A stretch of 64,000 nt of DNA from Luteipulveratus halotolerans (GTDB lineage Bacteria > Actinomycetota > Actinomycetes > Actinomycetales > Dermatophilaceae): assembly GCF_001247745.1 (NCBI RefSeq), contig NZ_LAIR01000002.1, positions 124,001 to 188,000 of the forward strand. Direction: 5' to 3'. Below, piece after piece: positions 27,019 to 37,572 of the stretch. The position numbers and the translations under genes are program-made. The notes beneath the pieces are model-generated. The model was not told the DNA's origin and searched no databases. It saw only the letters and a program-made list of their open reading frames with translations. Each line of letters begins with the position of its first letter. Within the stretch, counting starts at the first letter, position 1.

Positions 27019-27319
27019 CTGTGCGGTTCCTTCTCAAGGAGGACCCGCACTGGCGAACGGGTCCCTACGCCCCCGAGTGGGGGGCGACCCGGGGTGGGCC
27101 GACCTGGCGGGAGTGTGCCACCGATCGCGTTGCGCTGCGTCAGTTTTCGGCGGTTCCGCGATGAACGGCCGTGCTGCGCACGCGGCATGATGGCCAGGTG
27201 CCCCGTGCTCGTCGCCCAGCCGCGGTCGTACGGCGTCTCGAGGCGATCGCTCCCGTGCCAGGTGAGGCGTTCACCGACGGAGGGCGTCTCGGGTCTGCTT
27301 CGCGAAAGGATAACCTGGT

Positions 27320-28792
27320 GTGATGCATGTTTCCGCCGTGGTCAGGCGTACGCCGGCCGCTCTGCTCGCCGTGCTGATCGCACTGGCCACGACCATCGGT
27401 CTCGCCCACCCCGCGCAGGCCGACGACCGCGCCGCCCAGGCGCCTGCCGCGCTCCCGAAGGTGCTGCGCGTCGGCACCGAGGGTGTCTACCCACCGTTCA
27501 GCTATCACGACTCGACGTCCAACAAGCTGACCGGCTTCGACATCGACGTCATGAACGCGGTGGGCCAGAAGCTCGGGGTCAAGATCCAGTACGTCGAGGT
27601 CCCGTGGGACGCGATGTTCGCGGCGCTGCAGTCCAAGCGCATCGACGTCGTGGCCAACGAGGTGACGCTCAACCCTGAGCGCCAGGCGTTGTACGACCTG
27701 AGCTCGCCCTACGTCGAGACCACCGGTGTCGTCGTGGTGCCGAAGGACAACAACGACATCAAGGGCCTGGCCGACATCAAGGGCAAGCGTTCGGGCCAGA
27801 ACGTCTCGAGCAACTGGGCCGAGACCGCCAAGAAGGCCGGTGCCACGATCGTCGGTGTCGAGGACATGAGCCAGGCGATCAACAACCTCGAGAACGGCCG
27901 CCTCGATGTGATGGTCAACGACAAGCTGGCCGTCAAGAACTACCTCGCGCTCAACCCGGACGCCAAGATCAAGATCGTCCAGGAGACCCAGGACAAGGGC
28001 GAGTCCGTCCTGGCCGCGCGCAAGGGCAGCGGCTACATGCCGCAGATCAACCAGGCGATTGCCGAGCTGAAGGCCGACGGCACGCTGAAGAAGGCGTACG
28101 ACCAGTACTTCACGGCCAAGCCGAAGCCCGTCACCAACTGGTCGCTCATGAAGGACAGCTTCTGGCCGATGGTGAAGGCGACGGTCATCCGGACGATCCC
28201 GCTCGCGCTGATCTCGTTCGGCGTCGGCCTGGTGCTCGCGTTGTTCGTCGCGCTCGCGCGGAGGTCCAAGCAGCCGGTGCTGTCCGGGCTGGCGCGCCTG
28301 TTCATCTCCGTGGTGCGCGGCACGCCGCTGCTCGTGCAGCTGTTCATCATCTTCTACGGGCTGCCCGAGCTCGGGATCAGGTTCAACCCGTTCGTGGCAG
28401 CGGCCATTGCGTTGAGCATCAACGTCGCCGGTTATGCGGCGGAGATCATCCGGTCCGCGATCGAGAGCATCCCGAAGGGGCAGTGGGAAGCCGGGGCGAC
28501 GGTCGGTATGGGATACGCGACCACGCTGCGCCGGGTCATCCTCCCGCAGGCCGCGCGCACCGCCGTCCCACCGCTGTCCAACACCTTCATCTCGACGGTC
28601 AAGGACACCTCGTTGTGTGCACTGATCCTCGTCGTCGAGCTGGTCCGCACGGCCCAGAACGCCGCAGCACCGACGCAGAAGTTCTTCCCGGTGTACGTCC
28701 TGGCCGGCCTGATCTACTGGGTCGTCTGCCTGGCGCTGTCCTTCCTCCAGTCTCGCGCTGAGACCCGACTGAACAGGTTCGTTGCGGCATGA
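27320..28792 (+). CDS. Amino-acid ABC transporter, binding protein fused to permease
   Basis: A 490-residue fusion. Residues about 1-35 are a signal sequence (TPAALLAVLIALATTIGLAHPAQA). Residues 45-265 are a polar-amino-acid binding domain (LRVGTEGVYPPFSYHDSTSNKLTGFDIDVMNAVG split across its start; typical E-G-YPPF). Residues 275-490 are a GlnP/HisM-type permease with the EAA loop EAGATVGMGYATTLRRVILPQA. The binding domain is therefore tethered outside the membrane. Cystine or glutamine/glutamate are likely substrates by family. GAAAGGA lies upstream of GTG 27320; ATG 27323 is equally possible. It overlaps the ATPase gene by 4 nt. Confidence 0.9.
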   Translation: MMHVSAVVRRTPAALLAVLIALATTIGLAHPAQADDRAAQAPAALPKVLRVGTEGVYPPFSYHDSTSNKLTGFDIDVMNAVGQKLGVKIQYVEVPWDAMFAALQSKRIDVVANEVTLNPERQALYDLSSPYVETTGVVVVPKDNNDIKGLADIKGKRSGQNVSSNWAETAKKAGATIVGVEDMSQAINNLENGRLDVMVNDKLAVKNYLALNPDAKIKIVQETQDKGESVLAARKGSGYMPQINQAIAELKADGTLKKAYDQYFTAKPKPVTNWSLMKDSFWPMVKATVIRTIPLALISFGVGLVLALFVALARRSKQPVLSGLARLFISVVRGTPLLVQLFIIFYGLPELGIRFNPFVAAAIALSINVAGYAAEIIRSAIESIPKGQWEAGATVGMGYATTLRRVILPQAARTAVPPLSNTFISTVKDTSLCALILVVELVRTAQNAAAPTQKFFPVYVLAGLIYWVVCLALSFLQSRAETRLNRFVAA

Positions 28793-29568
28793 GTGACTTG
28801 GTGACGGTCGACCATCTGGCCAAGGCGTTCGGCGACCACGTCGTCCTGAAGGACATCTCGTTCACGATCGGCGAGGGCTCGGTGACGACGATCATCGGCC
28901 CGTCCGGCTCGGGCAAGACGACGCTGCTGCGCTCGCTCAACGCGCTCGAGATCGCCGACGCGGGCGTCGTACGCATCGGTGACGTGACCGTCGACTACGC
29001 GTCGGTGACACCAGACCGCAGGGGTCGGCTGAAGAAGCCCGCGCGCCAGCAGCCGGCCCGTCTGCGCGCGCAGAGCGGCATGGTGTTTCAGTCGCACAAT
29101 CTGTTCCCGCACAAGACGGTCGTCGAGAACCTCATCGAGGGACCCGTTGTGGTGCAAGGGATTTCGGACTCCGATGCCCGTACGACGGCCGCCGGGCTGC
29201 TCGAGCAGGTGGGCTTGTCCGAGCACGCCGACAAGTACCCGTACCAGCTGTCCGGCGGTCAGCAGCAGCGCGTCGGCATCGCCCGGGCGCTGGCGTTGAA
29301 GCCGCGGCTGGTGCTGTTCGACGAGCCGACGTCGGCGCTCGACCCGGAGCTGGTCGGTGACGTGCTCGGCGTCATCAAGGACCTCGCAGCGCAGGGCTGG
29401 ACGATGGCGATCGTCACGCACGAGGTGAAGTTCGCGCAGCAGGTGTCGGACCAGGTGCTGTTCATCGACGGGGGACTGATCGTCGAGCGGGGCGGCCCCG
29501 AGGTGATCGCCGACCCCCAGCAGGAGCGCACGCGGACGTTCCTGCAGCGCATCCTCGACCCGATCTGA
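28789..29568 (+). CDS. Amino-acid ABC transporter ATP-binding protein
   Basis: A 259-residue GlnQ-type ATPase partnering the fused binding-protein/permease. Walker A is GPSGSGKTT (about residues 37-45), the Q-loop is in GMVFQSHNLFPHKT, the signature LSGGQQQRV near 159, Walker B LVLFDEPTSALDPE near 178 and the switch His in VTHEV near 211. An insertion of about 15 basic residues (RRGRLKKPARQQPARLRAQ) precedes the Q-loop and is common in this subfamily. ATGA overlap indicates translational coupling. Confidence 0.93.
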   Translation: MSDLVTVDHLAKAFGDHVVLKDISFTIGEGSVTTIIGPSGSGKTTLLRSLNALEIADAGVVRIGDVTVDYASVTPDRRGRLKKPARQQPARLRAQSGMVFQSHNLFPHKTVVENLIEGPVVVQGISDSDARTTAAGLLEQVGLSEHADKYPYQLSGGQQQRVGIARALALKPRLVLFDEPTSALDPELVGDVLGVIKDLAAQGWTMAIVTHEVKFAQQVSDQVLFIDGGLIVERGGPEVIADPQQERTRTFLQRILDPI

Positions 29569-29585
29569 TCGGGCGCGCCGCGCCA

Positions 29586-29655
29586 CGAGACGACCCGCTC
29601 TCTGCGAGACGACCCGCTGATCCGCGGGTCGTCTCGCAACAGGCGGGTCGTTTCG
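29586..29655. repeat. Four-arm nested palindrome, copy 2
   Basis: The same arm sequence and layout as 3850-3917: inner arms 29604-29617 and 29624-29637 pair perfectly, and outer arms 29586-29598 and 29643-29655 pair with one mismatch. It lies between two convergent genes. Confidence 0.75.
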
Positions 29656-29660
29656 TCAGG

Positions 29661-30359
29661 TCAGAGGCCGCCGAGTGCTGCGAAGGCGATCACAACGGCG
29701 ACGTACGCGCCGATCGACGTGCCGAAGCCGTCGAGCCCGGTCTTGCGTCGGGGCCGGGGTTCGGCCGGGTCACGCATCTTCTCCTTCAGCGCGAACCAGA
29801 TGACGCCGAGGCACAGCGGCGACATGCACAGCCAGAACCAGTACCATCGGGTGCCCGTCCTCGGACGTTCGCCCGCAACGATCACCACGAAGGTGTAGAT
29901 CGCCAGCGCCGTCGCCGGGTAGGTGACCCAGCGCATGAGCTGTTCTGGACGGGACTCGCCGGCCCGCACGTGCTGACCGAACTCCTTGAGCCGAGGATCG
30001 TCGGACCGCATGGACGTCCAGACCAGATGGCCGTCGAGCCCGTCCCAGATGACGTACTTGATCGTGGTGCTTCCCGGCGACACGTCCGGGCCGGCGGTCG
30101 GGCGGAGCTGATCGACGATGTCGTCCTGCCACCAGGCGAGCTCATGCGCTCGGCGCGGCTGATCGTCGACGACCGCGGCGTCGTGGTCGATGTGGAATGG
30201 CTCGCCGAACGGGTTCTGTCGCGGCCCGATCCAGGCAGCAGCCACCAGGTACGCAGCCGCGAGCCCGAGCAGGATCACGCCGCACCAACGGCGACCGTTC
30301 TTCCACCACGGACGGCGGACCTGCGGCGTCGCTGGTGGTGCAGCGGCCTCTGTCGCCAT
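29661..30359 (-). CDS. Membrane protein of unknown function
   Basis: A 232-residue protein with an N-terminal helix (CGVILLGLAAAYLVAAAW, about 28-45), an extracytoplasmic stretch of about 100 residues, then three C-terminal hydrophobic segments (TALAIYTFVVIVAG, WFWLCMSPLCLGVIWFAL, IGAYVAVVIAFAALGGL). I do not recognise a family. ATG 30359 is chosen because GGGGGAGG lies about 7 nt upstream; the frame is open for another 24 codons before it. Confidence 0.6.
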   Translation of the reverse strand: MATEAAAPPATPQVRRPWWKNGRRWCGVILLGLAAAYLVAAAWIGPRQNPFGEPFHIDHDAAVVDDQPRRAHELAWWQDDIVDQLRPTAGPDVSPGSTTIKYVIWDGLDGHLVWTSMRSDDPRLKEFGQHVRAGESRPEQLMRWVTYPATALAIYTFVVIVAGERPRTGTRWYWFWLCMSPLCLGVIWFALKEKMRDPAEPRPRRKTGLDGFGTSIGAYVAVVIAFAALGGL

Positions 30360-30415
30360 GTCGAACCTCCCCCGAGTCTGGCCGAATCCTGGCACAGCGC
30401 CGGCCCGAGCGGGCA

Positions 30416-30479
30416 GACGACGCTCAGACACGCAGACGACGCTGACATGTGCGCGTCGTCTGCGCGGGAGAGCGTCGTT
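30416..30479. repeat. Four-arm nested palindrome, different sequence
   Basis: Two direct copies of the arm GACGACGC (outer 30416-30425, inner 30431-30442) and two inverted copies (30453-30464 and 30470-30479). The architecture is the same as at 3850 and 29586 with an unrelated arm sequence. Confidence 0.65.
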
Positions 30480-30495
30480 CGGGTGGCGGAGCGGG

Positions 30496-31407
30496 TCAGG
30501 CGGACGCCGGTACGCCGGTGGGCCGGTTCACCCGTTCGTCGAGCAGGTCGAGGGCACGGACGACGGCCGGGTGGTTGGCGACCGCGCCGCGCGCCGCGAC
30601 GTACACGTGGCGTACGGGCGTCGGGTCAACGAGGCGTACGACGGCGACGCCGTCCGGCAGCGAACCCACGCTGAGCTCGGGCAGCACGGTGATGCCGACA
30701 CCGGCCGCGACGAACGACAGCGCCGTCGGGTAGTCATGGGTCTCGATGCGGAAGTCGGGCACGATCCCGACGCGGGCGCATGCGTCGAGGAACACCTGGC
30801 GGCACGGCCCGCGGCTGAAGTCGTTGTCGACCCAGTGCTCGCCGGCGAGGTCGATGAGCCCCACCTGCCCGGCGTGGGCGAGTGGATGGCCGGCAGGAAT
30901 CGCTGCGACGTATGGGTCTTCGAGCAGGCAGCCGACGGCGTACCCCTCACGCGAGGGCACCGCTCCCGGTGAGGCGACGAAGATGTCGACGTCCGGGCTG
31001 GGGCTCTCGTCGCCGGCCAGCTCGACGAGGCGCAGGTCGAGCCGCAGGTCGGGGAACTCCTGCACCAGAGCGGCCACGACGGGCGGGATCCAGGCCGATC
31101 CGGCCGAGGCGAAGTACGAGATCGACAGGCTGCCCGCCCGGCCGGCGCGCAGGTCGCCGACGAGCCCCTCGACGCCTGCGAGCGTCTCGAGGACCCGCGC
31201 TGACTCGGCCGCGAGAGTGCGACCGGCCGGCGTCGGCTCGATGCCGCGGCCCTTGCGCTCGACCAGTTGCAGACCCGTCTCACGCTGCAGGGTCGTCAGC
31301 TGCTGACTGACCGCGGACGGGGTGTAGCCGAGCGCGACGGCCGCAGCGTTGATCGAGCCGCAGGCGACCACGGCACGCAGCACGCGCAGGCGGTGAACAT
31401 CGAGCAT
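30496..31407 (-). CDS. LysR-family transcriptional regulator
   Basis: A 303-residue regulator. The N-terminal winged helix is LRVLRAVVACGSINAAAVALGYTPSAVSQQ, broken here only for length, residues about 5-60. The effector domain begins SISYFASAGSAWIPPVV. DNA binding as a tetramer and a small-molecule inducer are expected from the family. ATG 31407 has a TACGGT -10 box 7 nt upstream; GTG 31413 is an alternative. The neighbouring fadD lies just upstream in the same direction, so its target may be nearby, but this cannot be read from sequence. Confidence 0.88.
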   Translation of the reverse strand: MLDVHRLRVLRAVVACGSINAAAVALGYTPSAVSQQLTTLQRETGLQLVERKGRGIEPTPAGRTLAAESARVLETLAGVEGLVGDLRAGRAGSLSISYFASAGSAWIPPVVAALVQEFPDLRLDLRLVELAGDESPSPDVDIFVASPGAVPSREGYAVGCLLEDPYVAAIPAGHPLAHAGQVGLIDLAGEHWVDNDFSRGPCRQVFLDACARVGIVPDFRIETHDYPTALSFVAAGVGITVLPELSVGSLPDGVAVVRLVDPTPVRHVYVAARGAVANHPAVVRALDLLDERVNRPTGVPASA

Positions 31408-31414
31408 GACCACG

Positions 31415-31420
31415 ACCGTA
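31415..31420 (-). promoter_or_regulatory. Leaderless -10 box of the LysR gene
   Basis: TACGGT on the minus strand, 7 nt before the ATG at 31407. Confidence 0.45.
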
Positions 31421-31467
31421 CGGCTCCCCTTAACGAAAATCCAGGAAACGTCGGCCGTGCTGCAGGG

Positions 31468-33138
<1,671 letters not shown>

Positions 33139-33202
33139 GTGACGACGGTCTCATTCCCGACGGTTCTGCGCGCGTCACTGGCCGAAATCGTTCTGTCCTT
33201 GG

Positions 33203-33835
33203 TCAGCGGGTCTCGCGGTGCCGGTCGAGGAGCACGGAGTACGCCGAGGCGACGCGCGCGGGTGTGTACGCCGCGGGGTCGCGCAGCGCCGCCCGCGCGA
33301 GCTCCTCGGCGGAGGCCAGGGCGATCCGGGCGTACAGCTCGGCGTCGGCCTCGCCGTGGCCGGCAGTGCGTTCGCGGAGGCCGGTCGCGAGCTGAGCGCA
33401 GATCAGATCGCGGGTCGTGTCGATGCGTTCGCTCACCTCCGGCGGTGCCCCGCGGACCAGGCCGAGCACCGGTCGCCACACCTGCGGGTCGTCCTGCACC
33501 GTGCTGAGGAACGTGCTGGTCATGTCACTGACCCAGGCGCCGACGTCGCTGTGGTCGTGGACGTGGTCCATCAGGGCCAGCGCCTGGTTGAGGGCGCGTT
33601 CGCGGGTCTGGTCGAGCAGCGCGTCGAGCAGGTCGCGCAGGCCGTCGAAGACCGCGTACACGACCGGTCGGGTGACACCGGCCTCACGTGCGATCGCCTC
33701 GACGCTCAACCCGGGGTAGCCGTCCCGGTCGAGCACGGCGAGCGCTGCTGTGAGCAGCTGCTCCCGGCGCTCGTCGACCGTCATGCGGCGCGCGTAGCGG
33801 CGTCGCCTGGGCTGGGCGTCGGGCTGCTGGCTCAC
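33203..33835 (-). CDS. TetR-family transcriptional regulator
   Basis: A 210-residue regulator with the usual N-terminal helix-turn-helix (RREQLLTAALAVLDRDGY, LSVEAIAREAGVTRPVVYAVF) and an all-helical effector domain. By position it likely controls the downstream acyl-CoA ligase, as many actinobacterial FadR-type TetR proteins do, and perhaps its own promoter. GTG 33835 is chosen; ATG 33784 would shorten the basic N terminus by 17 residues. The frame is open far upstream, so the start is an inference. Confidence 0.85.
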   Translation of the reverse strand: MSQQPDAQPRRRRYARRMTVDERREQLLTAALAVLDRDGYPGLSVEAIAREAGVTRPVVYAVFDGLRDLLDALLDQTRERALNQALALMDHVHDHSDVGAWVSDMTSTFLSTVQDDPQVWRPVLGLVRGAPPEVSERIDTTRDLICAQLATGLRERTAGHGEADAELYARIALASAEELARAALRDPAAYTPARVASAYSVLLDRHRETR

Positions 33836-33894
33836 GCCCTCAACACTAGGCACACCGTGCCGGCGTATGCGTCCGGAGAAATGGTCCTGGAAGA

Positions 33895-33910
33895 TGTGAC
33901 ACAGGTCACA
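33895..33910. promoter_or_regulatory. Perfect CRP/GlxR-type site
   Basis: TGTGA-CACAGG-TCACA matches the TGTGAN6TCACA consensus exactly and extends to a 7-bp inverted repeat (ATGTGAC/GTCACAT). It lies about 90 bp upstream of the GH2 start and 60 bp upstream of tetR. Confidence 0.7.
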
Positions 33911-33912
33911 TA

Positions 33913-33944
33913 CATCGTTGTAATGTGTGGATGCATCGTTGTAA
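33913..33944. promoter_or_regulatory. Direct repeats CATCGTTGTAA, 21 bp apart
   Basis: The 11-bp word occurs at 33913-33923 and 33934-33944, two helical turns apart, in the tetR/GH2 intergenic region. It may be a half-site pair for the adjacent TetR or part of the promoter. Confidence 0.5.
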
Positions 33945-34000
33945 ACAGCGTCGGCAGCTCGCCCGTCACGCGATTGCCGGCACCGACGAAGGAGCCCCTC

Positions 34001-36558
34001 GTGTACGACGTGCCCCCCGCATCCGCCCCTCCTCGCCACCGCCGGTGGCGCCTCATCAGCCTCGCGCTGACGGTCGCCGCCCTGCTCGTCGCGCCGCCTG
34101 CGATCGCCGGCGCCGCGACCGGCTCGGCCACCCTCGCCGGGGCCACCACGGCCTCCGGCGACTGGTCGCAGGCGCCGGCCACCCTGCCGACGCCGTGGAC
34201 CGATCAGGTGTCGCCGACCAACGCCCTGCCTGAGTACCCGCGCCCCCAGCTGGCCCGCAAGAGCTGGCAGAGCCTCAACGGGCTGTGGCAGTTCGCGGGC
34301 GCCTCGGCCGGTGAGGCGCCGCCGGTCGGCGCCGACCTGGCCGAGCAGATCCTCGTGCCCTACCCGACCGAGTCGTCGCTCTCGGGCATCAAGCGGCACG
34401 AGGACTACATGTTCTACCGGCGCACCGTGCAGGTGCCCCGCTCGTGGAACGTCGACAAGGGCCAGCGCCTGATGCTCAACTTCGGTGCGGTCGACTACAA
34501 GGCCACCGTGTGGGTCAACGGGACGAAGGTCGGTGAGCGCACCGGCGGCTACGGCGCGTTCTCGGTCGATGCGACCGATGCCCTCAAGGGCACGGGACCG
34601 CAGGAGATCATCGTGGGTGTCGAGGACCGTGCCGACGCGACCTGGCAGCCGGTCGGCAAGCAGCGTCGTATGCCGGACCGCGGCATCTTCTACACCGCGC
34701 CTCCGGTATCTGGCAGAGCGTGTGGATGGAGCCGGTTGCGCCGACGCACATCACCAGGCTCGACATGACAGCCGACATCGACACCAGTTCCGTTGCCCTG
34801 AAAGCGAATACGGCTGGTGGGGCCACCGGTCAGACGGTCGCGGTCGTCGTACGCGACGGCGCGAAGGTCGTGTCCCGCACGACCGGACCGGCCAACGCGT
34901 CGATCACCGTGCCCGTGCCGAACGCCAAGCTGTGGTCACCGGACAAGCCGTTCCTGTACGACGTGCAGGTCAGCGTGCTCGCCGATGGCAAGACGGTCGA
35001 CGAGGTCGGGTCGTACGTCGGCATGCGCGAGATCGGCACCGCCAAGGGCAAGGACGGCAAGCTGCGCATCACGCTCAACCACAAGATCACCTTCTTGCTG
35101 TCGACCCTCGATCAGGGCTACTGGCCGGACGGCATCTACACGGCGCCGACCGACGAGGCACTCCGTTGGGACATCCAGCAGACAAAGGCGTTGGGGTTAA
35201 ACACAATTCGCAAGCACATCAAGGTCGAGCCCGACCGCTGGTACTACCACGCGGACAAGCTCGGGATGCTCGTGTGGCAGGACATGCCGTCGATGAAGAC
35301 CGGCGGCGAACCCCCGGCTGCGGCCCGGACGCAGTTAGAGTCCGAGCTGCGCGAGATGGTCGACCAGCATCACAGCTGGACCTCGATCATCGGCTGGATC
35401 CCGTTAAACGAGGGCTGGGGCGAGTGGAGCAAGGACGACACCGGGCGCATCGCTGACGAGGTCAAGAGTCGGGACCCGTCGCGACTCGTCAACGCGCACA
35501 GCGGCGTGAACTGCTGTGCGTCCCATGGGGACTCGGGCAAGGGCGACGTCATCGACTGGCACGCCTACACCGGTCCTGCCCAGAACGCACCCGAGGGCAA
35601 CCGGGTCGCGATCGACGGCGAGCACGGAGGCTACGGCCTCGAGGTGAAGGACCACATGTGGTTCGAGGACGGCCACGCCTACCAGATGGCCAAGACGCCC
35701 GCCGAGCTCACGAGCCTGTACGTCGGCAACCAGCGCGACGTGCTCACCTCGGCTCAGCGGTGCGGCATCAGCGGCTCGATCTACACCCAGACGACCGACG
35801 TCGAGCACGAGGTCAACGGCTTCTACACCTACGACCGGCAGATCAAGAAGATGGACTTCAACCAGGTGAAGGCCGTCAACGACTCGATCGTGCGCAATGC
35901 CGACGGCTCGGGCACGCCGCCGCCGGACGACGGACCGGGTACGCCCGGGCTCGCCGGTGTGCACGCGTACACCTTCGACGAGGGCTCGGGTACGACGGCC
36001 GCCGACGGTGTCGGCGACGCGGACGCGACCCTCACCGGCACCACCTGGGCGCCGGGCGTCTCCGGCTCGGCGGCTCGCTTCGCCGGTGCGGGCGAGGGCG
36101 ACACCGGAGCGTCGCTGGTCAAGACCGATGGCAGCTACAGCGTCTCGGCCTGGGCGAAGCTCGACGAGGCGGGCGGCGGGTTCCAGACCGTCGTCAGTCA
36201 GGACACCGGCAACGCGAGTGCGTTCTTCCTGCAGTACAGCGGTGCCGACCAGCGGTGGGCGATGAGCTTCGCGAGCGTTCGTGCGCTGTCGCCGACCAAG
36301 CCCGAGCCGGGGAAGTGGTACCACCTGACCGGTGTCCGTGGCGCCACGGCGGGCACGCTCGCGCTCTACGTCGACGGGCAGAAGGTCGCCTCGAAGTCGG
36401 TCTGCACGGCCGACGCCTCGACCGGGCACACGATCATCGGGCGCGGACAGTTCGGCGGCGACAAGGTCGACCACCTGCACGGCGCGTCCGACGACGTGCG
36501 CATCTTCGACCGGGCGCTGAGCGACGAGGAGGTGGCGCAGCTCGCGACCACCCGCTGA
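34001..36558 (+). pseudogene. Secreted GH2 family glycosidase with LamG domain, frameshifted
   Basis: GTG 34001 follows AAGGAG and starts a signal peptide (RRWRLISLALTVAALLVAPP, cleaved near IAGAA). GH2 sugar-binding and Ig-like domains follow, but at about 34705 the frame changes: upstream reads RGIFYTAPP, and downstream SGIWQSVWMEPV is in the +34720 frame. Loss of one base (or a GC gain) explains it. Beyond it are the TIM-barrel with SIIGWIPLNEGWGEWS (acid/base Glu) and DGEHGGYG (possible nucleophile), then a LamG-like domain from about 35950. It would cleave a beta-linked glycan outside the cell. Three TTA codons occur at 35197, 35335 and 35404. Confidence 0.8.
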
Positions 36559-36570
36559 GTGAGGTGAGGG

Positions 36571-36607
36571 GAGGCCCGGTCCGTCGTACGCCGCGGGCCG
36601 GGCCTTC
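36571..36607 (+). terminator. Hairpin after the GH2 gene
   Basis: AGGCCCGGTCC (36572-36582) pairs with GGGCCGGGCCT (36595-36605), followed by TCC. It is 13 bp after the stop. Confidence 0.6.
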
Positions 36608-36621
36608 CGGTGCTCGTCCAC

Positions 36622-36660
36622 CATATAAATAACGTGCTGTGTTGATATTAATAACAGAAC
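36622..36660 (+). promoter_or_regulatory. AT-rich promoter region of the OsmC gene
   Basis: A sharply AT-rich patch with TATAAAT at 36624-36630 and an imperfect inverted repeat at 36637-36657 with CTGT/ACAG ends. It is the most likely promoter and operator of the OsmC gene; OhrR/MarR-type control is only a guess. Confidence 0.4.
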
Positions 36661-36698
36661 ATGATGTCGGGATCGTTCCGCTGTCCCGAGGAGAGATC

Positions 36699-37220
36699 AT
36701 GAGCATCGACACCCACGCCCGGCTCAACGACGTCGACATCGAGGCCGTCGGCGGTCTGGTGCAGGCCGTCCAGGACGACCCGACCCGCGCCGCGACCACA
36801 TGGTCCGCGCACGTCACCTGGAAGGGCGGGTTCGCGTCGGAGGCACGGGTTCGCGGCTTCGACCCGACTCCCTCCGACGAGCCGCCGGCGCTCGGCGGTG
36901 GCGACACCGCGCCCAACCCGGTCGAACAGCTGCTCGGCGCGCTCGGCAACTGCCTCGCCGTCGGCTACGCCGCCAATGCGACGGTCGCCGGCATCCGCCT
37001 CGATGGCGTGAAGATCGACCTCAAGGGCGACCTCGACCTGCACGTCTTCCTCGGTCTCGCCGAGGGGCATGCGGGTTTCCGGTCGATCACGGCGGTGGTG
37101 ACGCTGGAGTCCGACGCGCCGCGGGCCGACCTCGAGGCGCTGCACGCCAAGGTCGAGGCCAGCTCACCCGTCGGTCACACCCTGAGCACCGCCGTCCCCG
37201 TCGAGCTCACGCTGCGCTGA
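36699..37220 (+). CDS. OsmC/Ohr family protein
   Basis: A 173-residue OsmC-like protein. The peroxidatic Cys lies in LLGALGNCLAVGYAANA near residue 87. A second Cys, as in true Ohr peroxidases, is not evident, because the C-terminal part reads ASSPVGHTLSTAVPVELTLR with VGH instead. It may therefore be a one-Cys YhfA-like member and not a classical organic hydroperoxide reductase. ATG 36699 follows GAGGAGA. Confidence 0.82.
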   Translation: MSIDTHARLNDVDIEAVGGLVQAVQDDPTRAATTWSAHVTWKGGFASEARVRGFDPTPSDEPPALGGGDTAPNPVEQLLGALGNCLAVGYAANATVAGIRLDGVKIDLKGDLDLHVFLGLAEGHAGFRSITAVVTLESDAPRADLEALHAKVEASSPVGHTLSTAVPVELTLR

Positions 37221-37341
37221 CCCGCGCCGGGTGAGCCGCGCCCGCTTGCGGTGTGACGCAGCGCGAGCTGCACGTCGCCATGTGGCACACCGAGACGGCG
37301 GCCGGGTGACAGGGAGCCGTCGTCATCGTGTCCCACGACAA

Positions 37342-37389
37342 AGGCCGGGCCGGGTTGACTCGACTACGTCGATCAACCCGGCCCGGCCT
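37342..37389 (-). terminator. Original tRNA-Pro terminator, now separated from its gene
   Basis: A perfect 17-bp stem (37342-37358 with 37373-37389) directly beyond the 3' tRNA fragment. The intact tRNA-Pro gene is 22.7 kb away, on the other side of the island. Confidence 0.7.
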
Positions 37390-37391
37390 GG

Positions 37392-37438
<47 letters not shown>

Positions 37439-37572
37439 GAGAGTCACCTTCCCGACGATCCCTCAGGCTCCAGATCGTGCAGGTCAGGCGGTCAGCCGTC
37501 GTCCGTCGCATCCAATGCTTCCAGTGCGATATCGGCCTTCTGTTCCCCGTGTGTTCCCTGGAGCACGTCTGA

